DNA of 64,000 nucleotides, taken from contig CASIBH010000007.1 of the NCBI GenBank assembly GCA_949372805.1, forward strand, positions 1 to 64,000, written 5' to 3'. The first letter of the stretch is position 1. Every line of letters begins with the position of its first letter. The DNA is from an uncultured Flavobacteriales bacterium (GTDB taxonomy: Bacteria > Bacteroidota > Bacteroidia > Flavobacteriales > BACL11). Both the position numbers and the translations under genes were made by a program. The notes under the pieces were generated by a model. The model saw nothing but the letters and a program-made list of their open reading frames with translations, was not told where the DNA came from and ran no database searches. This document shows, in pieces, positions 30,468-39,163 of the stretch.

Positions 30468-31259
30468 ATGAGTTCTCCTCAAGAGAAAAACAAAATTAAT
30501 GGAGTAATTGGAACAATTATTTTTCATGTTTTTGCATTTTACTTTGCATATTTTTTTCTAGGCCTTACTTATAGAACACCTCCACCACCTGAAGAAGGAA
30601 TCTCAATAAATTTTGGATTTGAAGAAATGGGAATTGAGGAAATTATTCCTGAAGAAAACGCAACAGAATCAAATAAAATAATTGAAGAAGTTATTCAAGA
30701 AAATATTGAAGTGGAACAAGAAGTAATTACACAAGAAGTTGTTGAAACAGAAATAATTGAAGCTCCAAAAGAAATTAAAAAAGAAATTGAAGAAGATCCT
30801 GAAGAAATTAAGGAAGAAGTTGTTATAAAGAAAGTAGAACCAACTATTAATAAAAAGGCTTTATATACAGGCAAGAAAACAACTGATAAAAAAACTGACG
30901 GAAACAAAGAATATAAAGGGAATCAAGGCACAATTGAAGGAGATGAAAACTCAACAGAATATGAAGGAGGAGGCATTGGTGTAGATGGCCTAGCTTATCA
31001 ACTTTCTGGCAGGAGTGTTTCTTTTAAAGCAAAACCAATATATAAAATACAATCTCAAGGAAAAGTTGTAGTTGAGATTACAGTAGATCAGTTAGGAAAT
31101 GTTATTAGTGCTATTGCAGGAGTCAAAGGATCAACAACATTAGACCAACAGCTTCTAAAAAGAGCAAAGGAAGCTGCGTTAAAGACAAAGTTTACTGCCA
31201 AAGAATCTGCCCCTTCGAGACAACAAGGAAAAATCATTTATAATTTCCAACTTAATTAA
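30468..31259 (+). CDS. tonB: TonB-like energy transducer
   Basis: Periplasm-spanning TonB-type protein linking the ExbB-ExbD motor to outer-membrane receptors. An N-terminal membrane anchor (VIGTIIFHVFAFYFAYFFLG, about residues 13-32) is followed by a short proline cluster (TPPPPEEG). Instead of a Pro-Lys spacer there is an acidic Glu/Ile/Val-rich linker (about 50-125). The C-terminal TonB fold contains GKVVVEITVDQLGNVISAIAG and ends IIYNFQLN. At 263 residues the length is usual. The stop overlaps the folC start by one base. Confidence 0.9.
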   Translation: MSSPQEKNKINGVIGTIIFHVFAFYFAYFFLGLTYRTPPPPEEGISINFGFEEMGIEEIIPEENATESNKIIEEVIQENIEVEQEVITQEVVETEIIEAPKEIKKEIEEDPEEIKEEVVIKKVEPTINKKALYTGKKTTDKKTDGNKEYKGNQGTIEGDENSTEYEGGGIGVDGLAYQLSGRSVSFKAKPIYKIQSQGKVVVEITVDQLGNVISAIAGVKGSTTLDQQLLKRAKEAALKTKFTAKESAPSRQQGKIIYNFQLN

Positions 31260-32461
31260 TGAAATACGAAGAAGCACTAAATTATCTCTTTAGTAAGCTG
31301 CCTATGTATCAAAGAACTGGAGCTGCTGCATATAAAAAAGATATTGGAAACATTGTGACGGCCTGCGAAATGCTAGAGAACCCACATGATAAATTTAAAA
31401 GTATTCATATCGCTGGAACAAATGGAAAAGGCTCAACAGCACATATGTTGTCTTCAATTTTTCAAGAAGCAGGATATAAAACAGGACTTTACACTTCTCC
31501 TCATTTAAAAGATTTTAGAGAAAGGATTAAGATAAATGGAATTCCTATAAGTAAAGCAAAAACTTTAAATTTTATTCTCAAAAATAAAATTAAATTTGAA
31601 AAAATAGAAATGTCCTTTTTTGAATATACTGTTGCAATGGCCTTTGATTATTTTGCTGAAGAAAATGTAGACTTAGCAATTATTGAAACTGGTCTAGGAG
31701 GAAGATTAGATAGTACAAATATTATTAATCCAGAAATATCTATAATTACTAATATTGGATATGATCATACTAACTTATTAGGAAATTCTCTTGAAGAAAT
31801 TGCAAAAGAAAAAGCAGGGATTATTAAAAAAAATGTGCCAGTAATTATTGGTAGAACTCAACTAGAAATAAAAGAAATTTTCCAATCTATTGCTAAAGAA
31901 AAAAATAGTCATATATATTTTTGCAATAAAACAACAAACAAAACAACTGACCTAAAAGGTGAATATCAAATTGAGAATTTAAATACTGTTTTAAAAACGA
32001 TAAGCGTTTTAAATCTTAAAATTGATGATGAAATAATTAATATGGGTTTAAATAATGTTGTTAAAAATACTGGTCTACAAGGAAGATGGCAAACTATCTC
32101 AAAGAATCCATTAACAATTTGTGACACAGGACATAATGAAGATGGAATAATAAATAATGTTATACAATTAAAAAAACTAAAATATAATAAATTACATTTT
32201 GTATTTGGAACTGTAAGTGATAAGGATTTTAAAAAAATATTAAAACTTCTACCAAAAGATGCAACATATTATTTCTGCTCAGCTAATATTGAAAGATCTT
32301 TAGATTCTAAAAAATTAATAAAAGAAGCAAGAGAACATCAGCTATTAGGAAAGGAATATGATTCTGTCATCAAGGCATATAACAGCGCTAAACTAAAAGC
32401 TAAAATCAATGATTTAATCTTTATTGGAGGAAGTACCTTTGTAGTTGCAGAAGTATTATAA
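31259..32461 (+). CDS. folC: Folylpolyglutamate synthase / dihydrofolate synthase FolC
   Basis: Cytoplasmic Mur-ligase-like ATPase adding glutamate to dihydropteroate or tetrahydrofolate. The N-terminus (YEEALNYLFSKLPMYQRTG) is the Bacteroidota form. Next come the P-loop HIAGTNGKGSTAHMLSS, the folate-binding loop YTSPHLKDFRERI, IIETGLGGRLDSTN, ITNIGYDHTNLLG, and the C-terminal domain with GRWQTIS and CDTGHNEDG. The 400 residues are normal. It overlaps tonB by one base, and tRNA-Val follows after 57 bases. Confidence 0.93.
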   Translation: MKYEEALNYLFSKLPMYQRTGAAAYKKDIGNIVTACEMLENPHDKFKSIHIAGTNGKGSTAHMLSSIFQEAGYKTGLYTSPHLKDFRERIKINGIPISKAKTLNFILKNKIKFEKIEMSFFEYTVAMAFDYFAEENVDLAIIETGLGGRLDSTNIINPEISIITNIGYDHTNLLGNSLEEIAKEKAGIIKKNVPVIIGRTQLEIKEIFQSIAKEKNSHIYFCNKTTNKTTDLKGEYQIENLNTVLKTISVLNLKIDDEIINMGLNNVVKNTGLQGRWQTISKNPLTICDTGHNEDGIINNVIQLKKLKYNKLHFVFGTVSDKDFKKILKLLPKDATYYFCSANIERSLDSKKLIKEAREHQLLGKEYDSVIKAYNSAKLKAKINDLIFIGGSTFVVAEVL

Positions 32462-32499
32462 ATAGTCATATTAATAAGTTAATTATTAAAGAAATCATA

Positions 32500-32507
32500 T
32501 ATATTTG
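32500..32507 (+). promoter_or_regulatory. Candidate -7 element of the tRNA-Val promoter
   Basis: TATATTTG fits TAnnTTTG and ends 11 bases before the mature tRNA 5' end, a plausible spacing for a short leader. Confidence 0.5.
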
Positions 32508-32518
32508 CAAACAATTCA

Positions 32519-32593
32519 GGGCGATTAACTCAGTTGGTTCAGAGTGCCTCCCTTACAAGGAGGAAGTCGGGGGTTCGAGTCCCTCATTGCCCA
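32519..32593 (+). tRNA. tRNA-Val (anticodon TAC)
   Basis: Complete cloverleaf by hand folding. The acceptor stem GGGCGAT pairs with ATTGCCC, with one G-T pair. The D stem is ACTC/GAGT and the anticodon stem CCTCC/GGAGG with loop CTTACAA, giving anticodon TAC at 32554-32556. The T stem is GGGGG/CCCTC with loop TTCGAGT. The discriminator is A, and the CCA end is encoded in the DNA (32594-32596). A terminator hairpin follows at once. There is no nearby integrase or direct repeat of the 3' end, so no sign of use as an attachment site. Confidence 0.96.
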
Positions 32594-32601
32594 CCAAAAA
32601 G

Positions 32602-32628
32602 AAACCCACTGAATGAGTGGGTTTTTGT
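32602..32628 (+). terminator. Intrinsic terminator after tRNA-Val
   Basis: AAACCCACT at 32602-32610 pairs perfectly with AGTGGGTTT at 32616-32624 around a 5-base loop, followed by T residues. It begins 5 bases after the encoded CCA. Confidence 0.9.
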
Positions 32629-32768
32629 TTATTCAAGAACTAGTCTCTTGTCCACCGTTCCATCATCACAGAATTAAAATTCTCTAAAAAATTCCAAAAT
32701 TAGGACCGTAAAAACAACCAATAATAAGATCACTCATATATGTAGTTTTATTAATTTTACAGTCATTA

Positions 32769-32791
32769 AATACAATCATAAAATACAATCT
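32769..32791 (+). repeat. Two direct copies of AAATACAATC ahead of the TonB receptor gene
   Basis: AAATACAATC occurs at 32769-32778 and 32782-32791, a 13-base period, ending 5 bases before the receptor ATG. It could be a regulator site or chance in AT-rich DNA. The rest of the region between the tRNA terminator and this gene holds only a small inverted repeat (AGAATT/AATTCT at 32670-32683) and no clear promoter. Confidence 0.3.
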
Positions 32792-32796
32792 TCAAA

Positions 32797-35190
32797 ATGC
32801 AAATAAGAAAATTAATTCTAATTTTTAGTGTCTTGTTACTTTCTCAAACTACTTTTACTCAAAATGTTAAAGTATATGGTTCAATAACTAATGTTTTAAA
32901 TAACGAGCCAATACCCTTTGCAAATATCATTATTGAAGGAACTACAATTGGGACTACATCTGATATAGATGGAAACTATGAAATTTTAGAATTAAAAGCA
33001 GGAGCCTATAACTTTAAATGTAGTTATATCGGATTTAATACTGATATTCAATCGGAAATAAAGGTAAGTTCCAATAAAAACCTTAGACTTAATTTTTTTC
33101 TGAGTGAAAATTCAGAAATTTTGAGTGAAGTAAAAATTAAAGGAAATACTTTTAATAAAACAAAAGCTAGCCCAGTAAGCTTAAGAACGATTAATGCTTC
33201 AGAAATTTCTAAAAGTGCTGGAGGAAATAGAGATATCTCAAAAGTAGTAGCAAATTTACCTGGTGTAGCCACATCTATAGGTTTTCGAAACGATATTATT
33301 GTTAGAGGAGGATCACCATCAGAAAACAAATTTTTCTTAGATGGGATTGAAATACCAACCATCAATCATTTTACAACTCAAGGATCATCAGGAGGTCCAA
33401 TAGGTATTTTAAATGTTAATTTTATTAGAGAAGTGGATTTTTATACTGGGGCCTTCCCTGCTAACAGAGGAAATGCACTTAGTTCTGTGATGGAGCTAAA
33501 ACTAATTGAAGGAAATGAAGAGGAGATAAGTGGTTCATTTGCTCTAGGCTCTAGTGATGCTGGGCTAACATTAAATACACCACTATCAAAAAAATCTACG
33601 CTCTTATTATCACTTAGAAGATCATATTTACAATTTTTATTCAAAGCATTAAAATTACCTTTTTTACCAACTTATAACGATATGCAGTTTAAATATACTT
33701 TTAAACCGAATAAAAAGAATCAGTTTAACTTTCTTGGAATAGCAACAATTGATGATTTTACTCTTAACTCTGAGATAAATGATGGAGAAGTAGATTCCAT
33801 GCAAATTTCTCTGAATAATTATAATCTAAATAATTTAGTAATAAATAAGCAATGGAATTACACCATTGGTGGTACTTGGAGACATTTCTTTGATAACTCA
33901 AATCTATTTTTTGTGATGAGTAGAAATCATCTTAACAATACAGCTTTAAAATATTTAGATTATGCTGATGAAAGTTCAGAAAAAATTCTTGATTATAAAT
34001 CTGAAGAAATTGAAAATAAAACACGACTAGAATATAATTTTGAGAAAAATAATTATTCAATTAATATTGGAGCTAACCTAGAAGATGCTACATATACAAA
34101 TAATACAAACCAGAAATTTACTGTTGGAGAGAATATTATTACTGGAATTAATAATTCTGATTTACATTTTATAAAATATGGGGTATTTACACAGATTAGT
34201 AAAACATACTTTACCAACACACTTACTAGCTCATTTGGCTTAAGAATAGATGGAAATTCTTTTACTGAAAGCACAAATTCTCCTAACCTATCTCCTAGGT
34301 TATCATTAGCATATAATCTTAATAATAAAATAAGTGTTAATAGTAATATTGGACGATTTTATCAATTACCTTCCTACACCATATTAGGATTTGACAATAA
34401 TGGCAATTATCTTAACAAAGATGCTGATTATATTTCTTGTGATCATGCAGTAATAGGTCTTGAATATAGCCCTTCTAACTATAGTAAAATTACTTTAGAG
34501 TCTTTTTATAAGAGTTATAATAATTATCCATTCTCAATACTTGATAGTATATCACTGGCAAATTTAGGAGGAGATTTTGGTGTAGTTGGTAATGAGGATA
34601 TATCATCTATATCAAAAGGGAATAGTTATGGAGTAGAGCTTTTAGCACAACAAAAAATGAGTTCAAGTATTTACGGTATATTATCAGCAACCTATTATCG
34701 AAGTAGGTTTGAAGATAAAAATGATCAACTTATTTCATCTTCTTGGGACAATAGATTTATCTTAAATATGACAGCAGGTAAAAAATTTAAGAATAACATT
34801 GAACTAGGCTTTAAGTATCGTTATTCTGGCGGATCTCCTTACACCCCAATTGACATAATTAATTCAAGTAACAGAGGTATTTGGGATGTTAATCAAAGAG
34901 GTGTGTTAGATTATGATTTATTAAATACACAAAGGTTGAATGGCGCACATGTTCTTGATGTTAGAATTGATAAGAAATGGTTCTTTAAATCTTGGAGTTT
35001 AAATGCTTATATCGATATTGAAAATATTTTAAATTCAAAAAGTCAGTTACCATCTCAGTATGGAATAGATTCAAATTTAGGAGAGTTAGTAGATGGTACT
35101 GATGGAAATCCAGATAACTATCCCTTATATGAAATCATTAATAATTCGGGCACCCTTCTTCCAAGTATTGGATTATTAATTGAGTTTTAA
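32797..35190 (+). CDS. TonB-dependent receptor with CarboxypepD-reg-like domain
   Basis: Outer-membrane ligand-gated importer powered by TonB. A signal peptide (LILIFSVLLLSQTTFTQ) precedes a CarboxypepD_reg-like domain (VKVYGSITNVLNNEPIPFANI, then GTTSDIDGNYEI), about residues 22-105. The plug follows (VVANLPGVATSIGFRNDIIVRGG in part, FLDGIEIP, RGNALSSVMEL), then a barrel of about 550 residues ending in an aromatic-poor GLLIEF. At 797 residues it is a normal-sized receptor without a SusD partner. It converges on the ABC permease genes and the Fur regulator beyond them, so a metal chelate is a reasonable but unproven substrate. Confidence 0.92.
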   Translation: MQIRKLILIFSVLLLSQTTFTQNVKVYGSITNVLNNEPIPFANIIIEGTTIGTTSDIDGNYEILELKAGAYNFKCSYIGFNTDIQSEIKVSSNKNLRLNFFLSENSEILSEVKIKGNTFNKTKASPVSLRTINASEISKSAGGNRDISKVVANLPGVATSIGFRNDIIVRGGSPSENKFFLDGIEIPTINHFTTQGSSGGPIGILNVNFIREVDFYTGAFPANRGNALSSVMELKLIEGNEEEISGSFALGSSDAGLTLNTPLSKKSTLLLSLRRSYLQFLFKALKLPFLPTYNDMQFKYTFKPNKKNQFNFLGIATIDDFTLNSEINDGEVDSMQISLNNYNLNNLVINKQWNYTIGGTWRHFFDNSNLFFVMSRNHLNNTALKYLDYADESSEKILDYKSEEIENKTRLEYNFEKNNYSINIGANLEDATYTNNTNQKFTVGENIITGINNSDLHFIKYGVFTQISKTYFTNTLTSSFGLRIDGNSFTESTNSPNLSPRLSLAYNLNNKISVNSNIGRFYQLPSYTILGFDNNGNYLNKDADYISCDHAVIGLEYSPSNYSKITLESFYKSYNNYPFSILDSISLANLGGDFGVVGNEDISSISKGNSYGVELLAQQKMSSSIYGILSATYYRSRFEDKNDQLISSSWDNRFILNMTAGKKFKNNIELGFKYRYSGGSPYTPIDIINSSNRGIWDVNQRGVLDYDLLNTQRLNGAHVLDVRIDKKWFFKSWSLNAYIDIENILNSKSQLPSQYGIDSNLGELVDGTDGNPDNYPLYEIINNSGTLLPSIGLLIEF

Positions 35191-35196
35191 CAAAAA

Positions 35197-36510
35197 TTAA
35201 TTAATAGATTTTAATTTTTTCAAATATTTATCATAGAGTTGGCTACTAACTTTCCTTTCATCCCAACACTCGAAAGCAAGTAATTCGAGCTTGTTATTTA
35301 TTGCGTATTGAATATCATTTCGATAATCTTTGTACGAATTATAATCTGTTGATGTTAAGGCGTTCCATTCATTTTGAAAATATGAAACGGGATTAAACCA
35401 ATAAGAACTTATGATAAGTTGATTTTTAGAATTATTTTGTTGCTCAATTTTATTTATTGCATTAATATTGATTTGATTTACAACAGCGCTCATTGTATTT
35501 CTAACTATTGTTCTGTCTATTAATGAATCCTGTCCTTGTTTTGTAGTGTCTAAATCAAGATAAATCCCCATAAGTAAATGATGTAATTCTTCTTTTGGTA
35601 ATTTAAATACAGCATAAGTATCTTTTCTATTTGCATCAAGAAAATCTGTCATATAATTTGGAGGGTACTTTAAACTTACGTATTGATGAACTGATCCTGG
35701 AATCAGAACACATAACAACAACCACATACTTATCATTTTAAATGCAATTGATGTGCTTGAAGAACTTGAAATAATTATAAAATAAAAAGGAAGTACAAAA
35801 ATAAAAATATATAAATTTGATAGGAGAATTAAATCTAAAATATCAGTCATTAAAATATTATTTATGAAGACAACACTAAATATAAAAGCATTTACTGAAA
35901 AAAGTAAAAGAATTGTGTAAAAAATTAATCTATAAAAAAGCCAATTTTTAGAACTTCCAGTTTGTATAGCAATTAAATTATCAAATTTTAAATCCTTTTC
36001 TAATCCATTTAAATTATATGTCAAAATAATTAATAGTAATGGCAATAAAAAAAGTATTAGAAAAGAAAAATCAATATTTCCATTTATTAATCTCTCGTAA
36101 TTAGAAATTTCTTCTACGATATCACTATCGAATGTAGAACTCCAAATAGTTACTTTTTTATAGTAGCCATATTGTTCTGATTGTCCCAGCCCAAGAGGTA
36201 AAAGTAAGGATGGATTTTTCACAATATAAGTTGGAGTATACCTCATTGCCCAATATGGGTCTGTAACGTCAATCCAGTCTCTATCTTTTGGACCTTTTTC
36301 TCCATTTTTAAACCAACTGACAACTTGGGAAATATTTTCACCCTCCTGTTGTTGCACATTTTCAATAGTAGAAAGATGATTTTCCTGTAAGTTAAAACCA
36401 TTATAAATTGAATAAATACAAGCTAGTAAAAAAAACAAATAAGTATATAATTTAGCTTTGCTTTTTACAAAGTGCTTATATTCATAAAGAAATATATTTA
36501 ACATTTTCAT
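35197..36510 (-). CDS. ABC-2 type permease, DUF3526-like (distal)
   Basis: Inner-membrane permease subunit of about 437 residues. It has one membrane segment near the N-terminus (about 19-37) and a group of about five between residues 150 and 275, separated by a long extracytoplasmic region. This matches DUF3526/NosY-like ABC-2 permeases, which in Bacteroidota occur in pairs with an ATPase. It overlaps the preceding permease gene by 4 bases (ATGA-type), so the two subunits are translationally coupled. The substrate is unknown. Confidence 0.82.
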   Translation of the reverse strand: MKMLNIFLYEYKHFVKSKAKLYTYLFFLLACIYSIYNGFNLQENHLSTIENVQQQEGENISQVVSWFKNGEKGPKDRDWIDVTDPYWAMRYTPTYIVKNPSLLLPLGLGQSEQYGYYKKVTIWSSTFDSDIVEEISNYERLINGNIDFSFLILFLLPLLLIILTYNLNGLEKDLKFDNLIAIQTGSSKNWLFYRLIFYTILLLFSVNAFIFSVVFINNILMTDILDLILLSNLYIFIFVLPFYFIIISSSSSTSIAFKMISMWLLLCVLIPGSVHQYVSLKYPPNYMTDFLDANRKDTYAVFKLPKEELHHLLMGIYLDLDTTKQGQDSLIDRTIVRNTMSAVVNQININAINKIEQQNNSKNQLIISSYWFNPVSYFQNEWNALTSTDYNSYKDYRNDIQYAINNKLELLAFECWDERKVSSQLYDKYLKKLKSIN

Positions 36511-37916
36511 ATGTCTAAAGTTTTTCGTGATGAAAAAGAAAGAAGAATACTAAGTATAACTAACCAAAACAAAAGGATTAAAAAGTCAATTATATATTTA
36601 GAAAAAAATGAAGAGAAAGTTGGATTTTTATAATGAAACTCTTTAACAGATCTAAAAAAATCATTACTTGCTTTCCAGCCTCTTTGACCAGTTTTGGAGC
36701 CTCCAAATGCATACTCATCATTTAAAGACTTAATAAATACTCTTCTATATTTTTCAGCTTGAGCTAAAAAATCTAAATGGTGATACATATCAGTTCCAGA
36801 TAATCCCATACTTAGATTTTGTAAAGAAATAAAAGGGTTGAAAACACCACTAATTTGATAAATATATTTTTGTGCTTTGAGCTGATTATATAAACTTCCA
36901 AAATGTTTATCCCATACTTTATTTCCATATTCTTCATCTGCTTGCATGAGTATACCGGAAAAATTAATTGGCAAATCTTCTAGTTTATCTACATTATACT
37001 GTTCAAGAGTAGCTTTTTCTAAAGCCTGTCTTCGATCACCACGAGGATTATGGCCGTCAATACCTTTTGACCTATCGTCTGCCATTGATTCTTTAAAATC
37101 AATACGTGTAGGAAGTGGATTAATTTCCTCAGCTGTTTTACCAATTATTGATGGTAAAAAGATAGTCCAAACTACCCATATTAAAATAGTTATAGACAAA
37201 GCTGCTGTACTATTTTTAAAAACCACAGATAACAAAACAGTAAGATTAACTATAATGAAAAAGTAAATAGCATAAGTTGAAAACAATAGCATAAGTCTTA
37301 ACAAAGTATCTGAACTTAATTGAGTGCCATTAAATATAAACTGAACTATAATAGATGTTATTAATAAAATTATTCCAATTACCCAAATACTAAAAACTTT
37401 AGAAAAAACTATTTTTCTCAAACTAGCCCCTTGAATAAGTAATAGTTTTAGTCTTCCATTACTTCTTTCTGAAGTGTAACTATTAAAAGCAAAGAAGATT
37501 AAAAATAGTGGAATAATAAATTGAAAAATTAAGGCAGGCTTCAACTTTCCAAATTTAGAAATAAGTAAAGATTGGGAAGCTTCTGAAAAAACTACATCAT
37601 TTTGTTTATGCCCCTCCAATCTAAGAACATTACCAGTAACTGAATTAATTCCTTCATCAATACTGTTTAAGATAGAAGTCGATTTAAAGGCATAACTACC
37701 AAAATGTGCAGCACTATGAGGATTTGACGGCTCCATTTCATCCCATTGTTTTCTGATATGTTCCTTAGCAATTTTTTGGGTTTCAACTTGTTTTTCATTT
37801 TGAATAATTCCAAATAATGTAACTCCACACAGTGAAATTAAAAAGAATAGACTTAAAAAAATAAATAATTTATTTCTCAAAAACCCCTTCCATTCATTTA
37901 CTAAAATATTTATCAT
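36507..37916 (-). CDS. ABC-2 type permease (proximal)
   Basis: Inner-membrane permease of 469 residues with the same plan as its neighbour: an N-terminal segment (about 15-35), a hydrophobic block at about 125-265, and a last segment near the C-terminus (IIDFLILLFWLVILSILLSF). YTSERSNGRLKLLLIQGASLRKIVFSKV is the characteristic cytoplasmic loop of ABC-2 permeases that contacts the ATPase. The extracytoplasmic domain is large. It follows the ATPase gene by 10 bases and overlaps the next permease by 4. Confidence 0.85.
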   Translation of the reverse strand: MINILVNEWKGFLRNKLFIFLSLFFLISLCGVTLFGIIQNEKQVETQKIAKEHIRKQWDEMEPSNPHSAAHFGSYAFKSTSILNSIDEGINSVTGNVLRLEGHKQNDVVFSEASQSLLISKFGKLKPALIFQFIIPLFLIFFAFNSYTSERSNGRLKLLLIQGASLRKIVFSKVFSIWVIGIILLITSIIVQFIFNGTQLSSDTLLRLMLLFSTYAIYFFIIVNLTVLLSVVFKNSTAALSITILIWVVWTIFLPSIIGKTAEEINPLPTRIDFKESMADDRSKGIDGHNPRGDRRQALEKATLEQYNVDKLEDLPINFSGILMQADEEYGNKVWDKHFGSLYNQLKAQKYIYQISGVFNPFISLQNLSMGLSGTDMYHHLDFLAQAEKYRRVFIKSLNDEYAFGGSKTGQRGWKASNDFFRSVKEFHYKNPTFSSFFSKYIIDFLILLFWLVILSILLSFSSRKTLDI

Positions 37917-37926
37917 AAACTAAAAA

Positions 37927-38622
37927 TTAATTTTTCATAAAATTTATATAAATCTCTTCAAGCTGATTGGAACTAACATCTTTAGAAAGAATTTCATTAA
38001 CTAACTTACCTTTCTTTAAAATACCAATTTTATTACATGTTTCTCGCACTCTAAATATATCATGAGATGCCATTAAAATTGTAGCACCTTTTGAAGCTAA
38101 CTTCTTTAAAATTTCAGATAATTCATTGCTTGCTAAAGGATCTAATCCACTTGCTGGTTCATCTAATAAATAAATACTTGCATCTTTTGCTAAGGCAATA
38201 GCGATACCAACTTTCTGACGCATACCTTTAGAGTATTCAGAAGTTGACTTATTGTGTGCATCAAGTTCTAAGCCACACTCAGACAGCAATTCCTCTAATT
38301 CTTCAGTTTTATATTTTAGATTAGCAATTTTACAGAAGTAATCTAAATTTTCAAGTCCACTTAAATATGGATATAGATTGACATTTTCAGGAATATATCC
38401 AATTTGCTCCTTTTTATTATTTAAGTTATTTTGAGAATCAAATACTTCAATAGATCCACTATCTGCTTGTAAAAATCCCAAAAGTAAATTCATTGTGGTT
38501 GATTTCCCTGCTCCATTAGCTCCTAAAAGACCATAGATCTCACCTGGCTTAACCTCTAAACAAAGATTGTCTAGAGCTTTATTTTGATTAAAAGATTTGT
38601 GAATATTGTTTAATTTTATCAT
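37927..38622 (-). CDS. ABC transporter ATP-binding protein
   Basis: ATPase subunit of the ABC-2 system. The ATG at 38622 (MIKLNNIHKSF) is preferred because the in-frame extension to 38682 would run into the upstream Fur gene and lacks family residues. All motifs are intact: Walker A LLGANGAGKST, Q-loop IGYIPEN, signature YSKGMRQKVGIAIAL, Walker B IYLLDEPASGLDP, and H-loop MASHDIFR. The 231 residues are usual. It lies 19 bases after the Fur-family gene and is probably co-transcribed with it. This implies control of the transporter by that regulator, directly or through autoregulation. Confidence 0.95.
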   Translation of the reverse strand: MIKLNNIHKSFNQNKALDNLCLEVKPGEIYGLLGANGAGKSTTMNLLLGFLQADSGSIEVFDSQNNLNNKKEQIGYIPENVNLYPYLSGLENLDYFCKIANLKYKTEELEELLSECGLELDAHNKSTSEYSKGMRQKVGIAIALAKDASIYLLDEPASGLDPLASNELSEILKKLASKGATILMASHDIFRVRETCNKIGILKKGKLVNEILSKDVSSNQLEEIYINFMKN

Positions 38623-38641
38623 ATAATTTATATTAAATAGT

Positions 38642-39088
38642 CTAAGAATAACTTTGCTGACAATCAATACAGCTGCCTTCAAGAATAATTTTAAGATTGT
38701 TGATTACGAAACCTTTACACTCATTTACTATTGGTATTTTAAAATCATTAATACAATACGTTTCATTACAATTAGAACATAATAAATGAGCATGATTGTG
38801 CAAATGTTTTGAAGAACTACATTCACTTGGGCATAAAGCATACCTAATTAAATTAGCCTTGTCGGGAACCTTATGAATCAAGCCATTTTTTTCAAAAGCA
38901 TTTAAAGCTCTATAAACAGAGACTTTATCTACTGGATGAGATATATTACTAATAATCTCTTCAACAGATAAAGAATGTTTGGATCGGTAGAAAAATTCAA
39001 TTAAAATTTTTCTAAATGATGTTTTACTCAAAGCATGTTGAGATAAGATCATCCCAAAATCAATATTTTCCTTGTCAATTAATATCAT
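38642..39088 (-). CDS. Fur-family metalloregulator (Fur/Zur/PerR type)
   Basis: DNA-binding repressor of the Fur family, 148 residues. The winged-helix domain includes LSVEEIISNI and the recognition stretch VDKVSVYRALNAFEKNGLIHKV. The dimerisation domain has a His-rich metal site (KHLHNHAHLLC) and two CxxC pairs for structural zinc, C104/C107 and C140/C143. It heads the minus-strand operon with the ABC transporter and is divergent from the MerC-like gene. Which metal it senses is not readable by eye. Zur is favoured by the MerC-like and TonB receptor neighbours, but Fur or PerR remains possible. Confidence 0.9.
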   Translation of the reverse strand: MILIDKENIDFGMILSQHALSKTSFRKILIEFFYRSKHSLSVEEIISNISHPVDKVSVYRALNAFEKNGLIHKVPDKANLIRYALCPSECSSSKHLHNHAHLLCSNCNETYCINDFKIPIVNECKGFVINNLKIILEGSCIDCQQSYS

Positions 39089-39092
39089 TTTT

Positions 39093-39100
39093 CAAAAATA
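39093..39100 (-). promoter_or_regulatory. Candidate -7 element of the Fur-family gene, next to its start
   Basis: Minus-strand TATTTTTG ends 4 bases before the ATG at 39088, predicting a leaderless or nearly leaderless transcript. An alternative start at Met13 would restore a leader, but the N-terminal residues before it look family-like. Confidence 0.38.
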
Positions 39101-39110
39101 ATAAAATTAC

Positions 39111-39123
39111 GCAAATCAGTTGC
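39111..39123. promoter_or_regulatory. Inverted repeat, candidate Fur-family operator
   Basis: GCAAATCAGTTGC has GCAA/TTGC arms around five bases and lies in the 75-base divergent region between the Fur-family and MerC-like genes. It overlaps the expected -33 position of the MerC-side promoter. The arms do not extend cleanly outward, so it may be partial or accidental. Confidence 0.35.
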
Positions 39124-39133
39124 ATTTATTATA

Positions 39134-39141
39134 TATATTTG
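39134..39141 (+). promoter_or_regulatory. Candidate -7 element of the MerC-like gene
   Basis: TATATTTG lies 22 bases before the GTG start at 39164 and fits TAnnTTTG. Confidence 0.42.
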
Positions 39142-39163
39142 TGAAAAATTATAAAAAAATTCT

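Noticed and set aside
32519-32628. tRNA-Val 3' end as an attachment site
   Set aside because: No integrase gene and no second copy of the tRNA end was seen nearby; the genes around it are core genes.
32670-32683. AGAATT/AATTCT inverted repeat as an operator of the TonB receptor
   Set aside because: A 6-base AT-rich palindrome is expected by chance at this composition, and it does not resemble the repeat in the Fur/MerC region.
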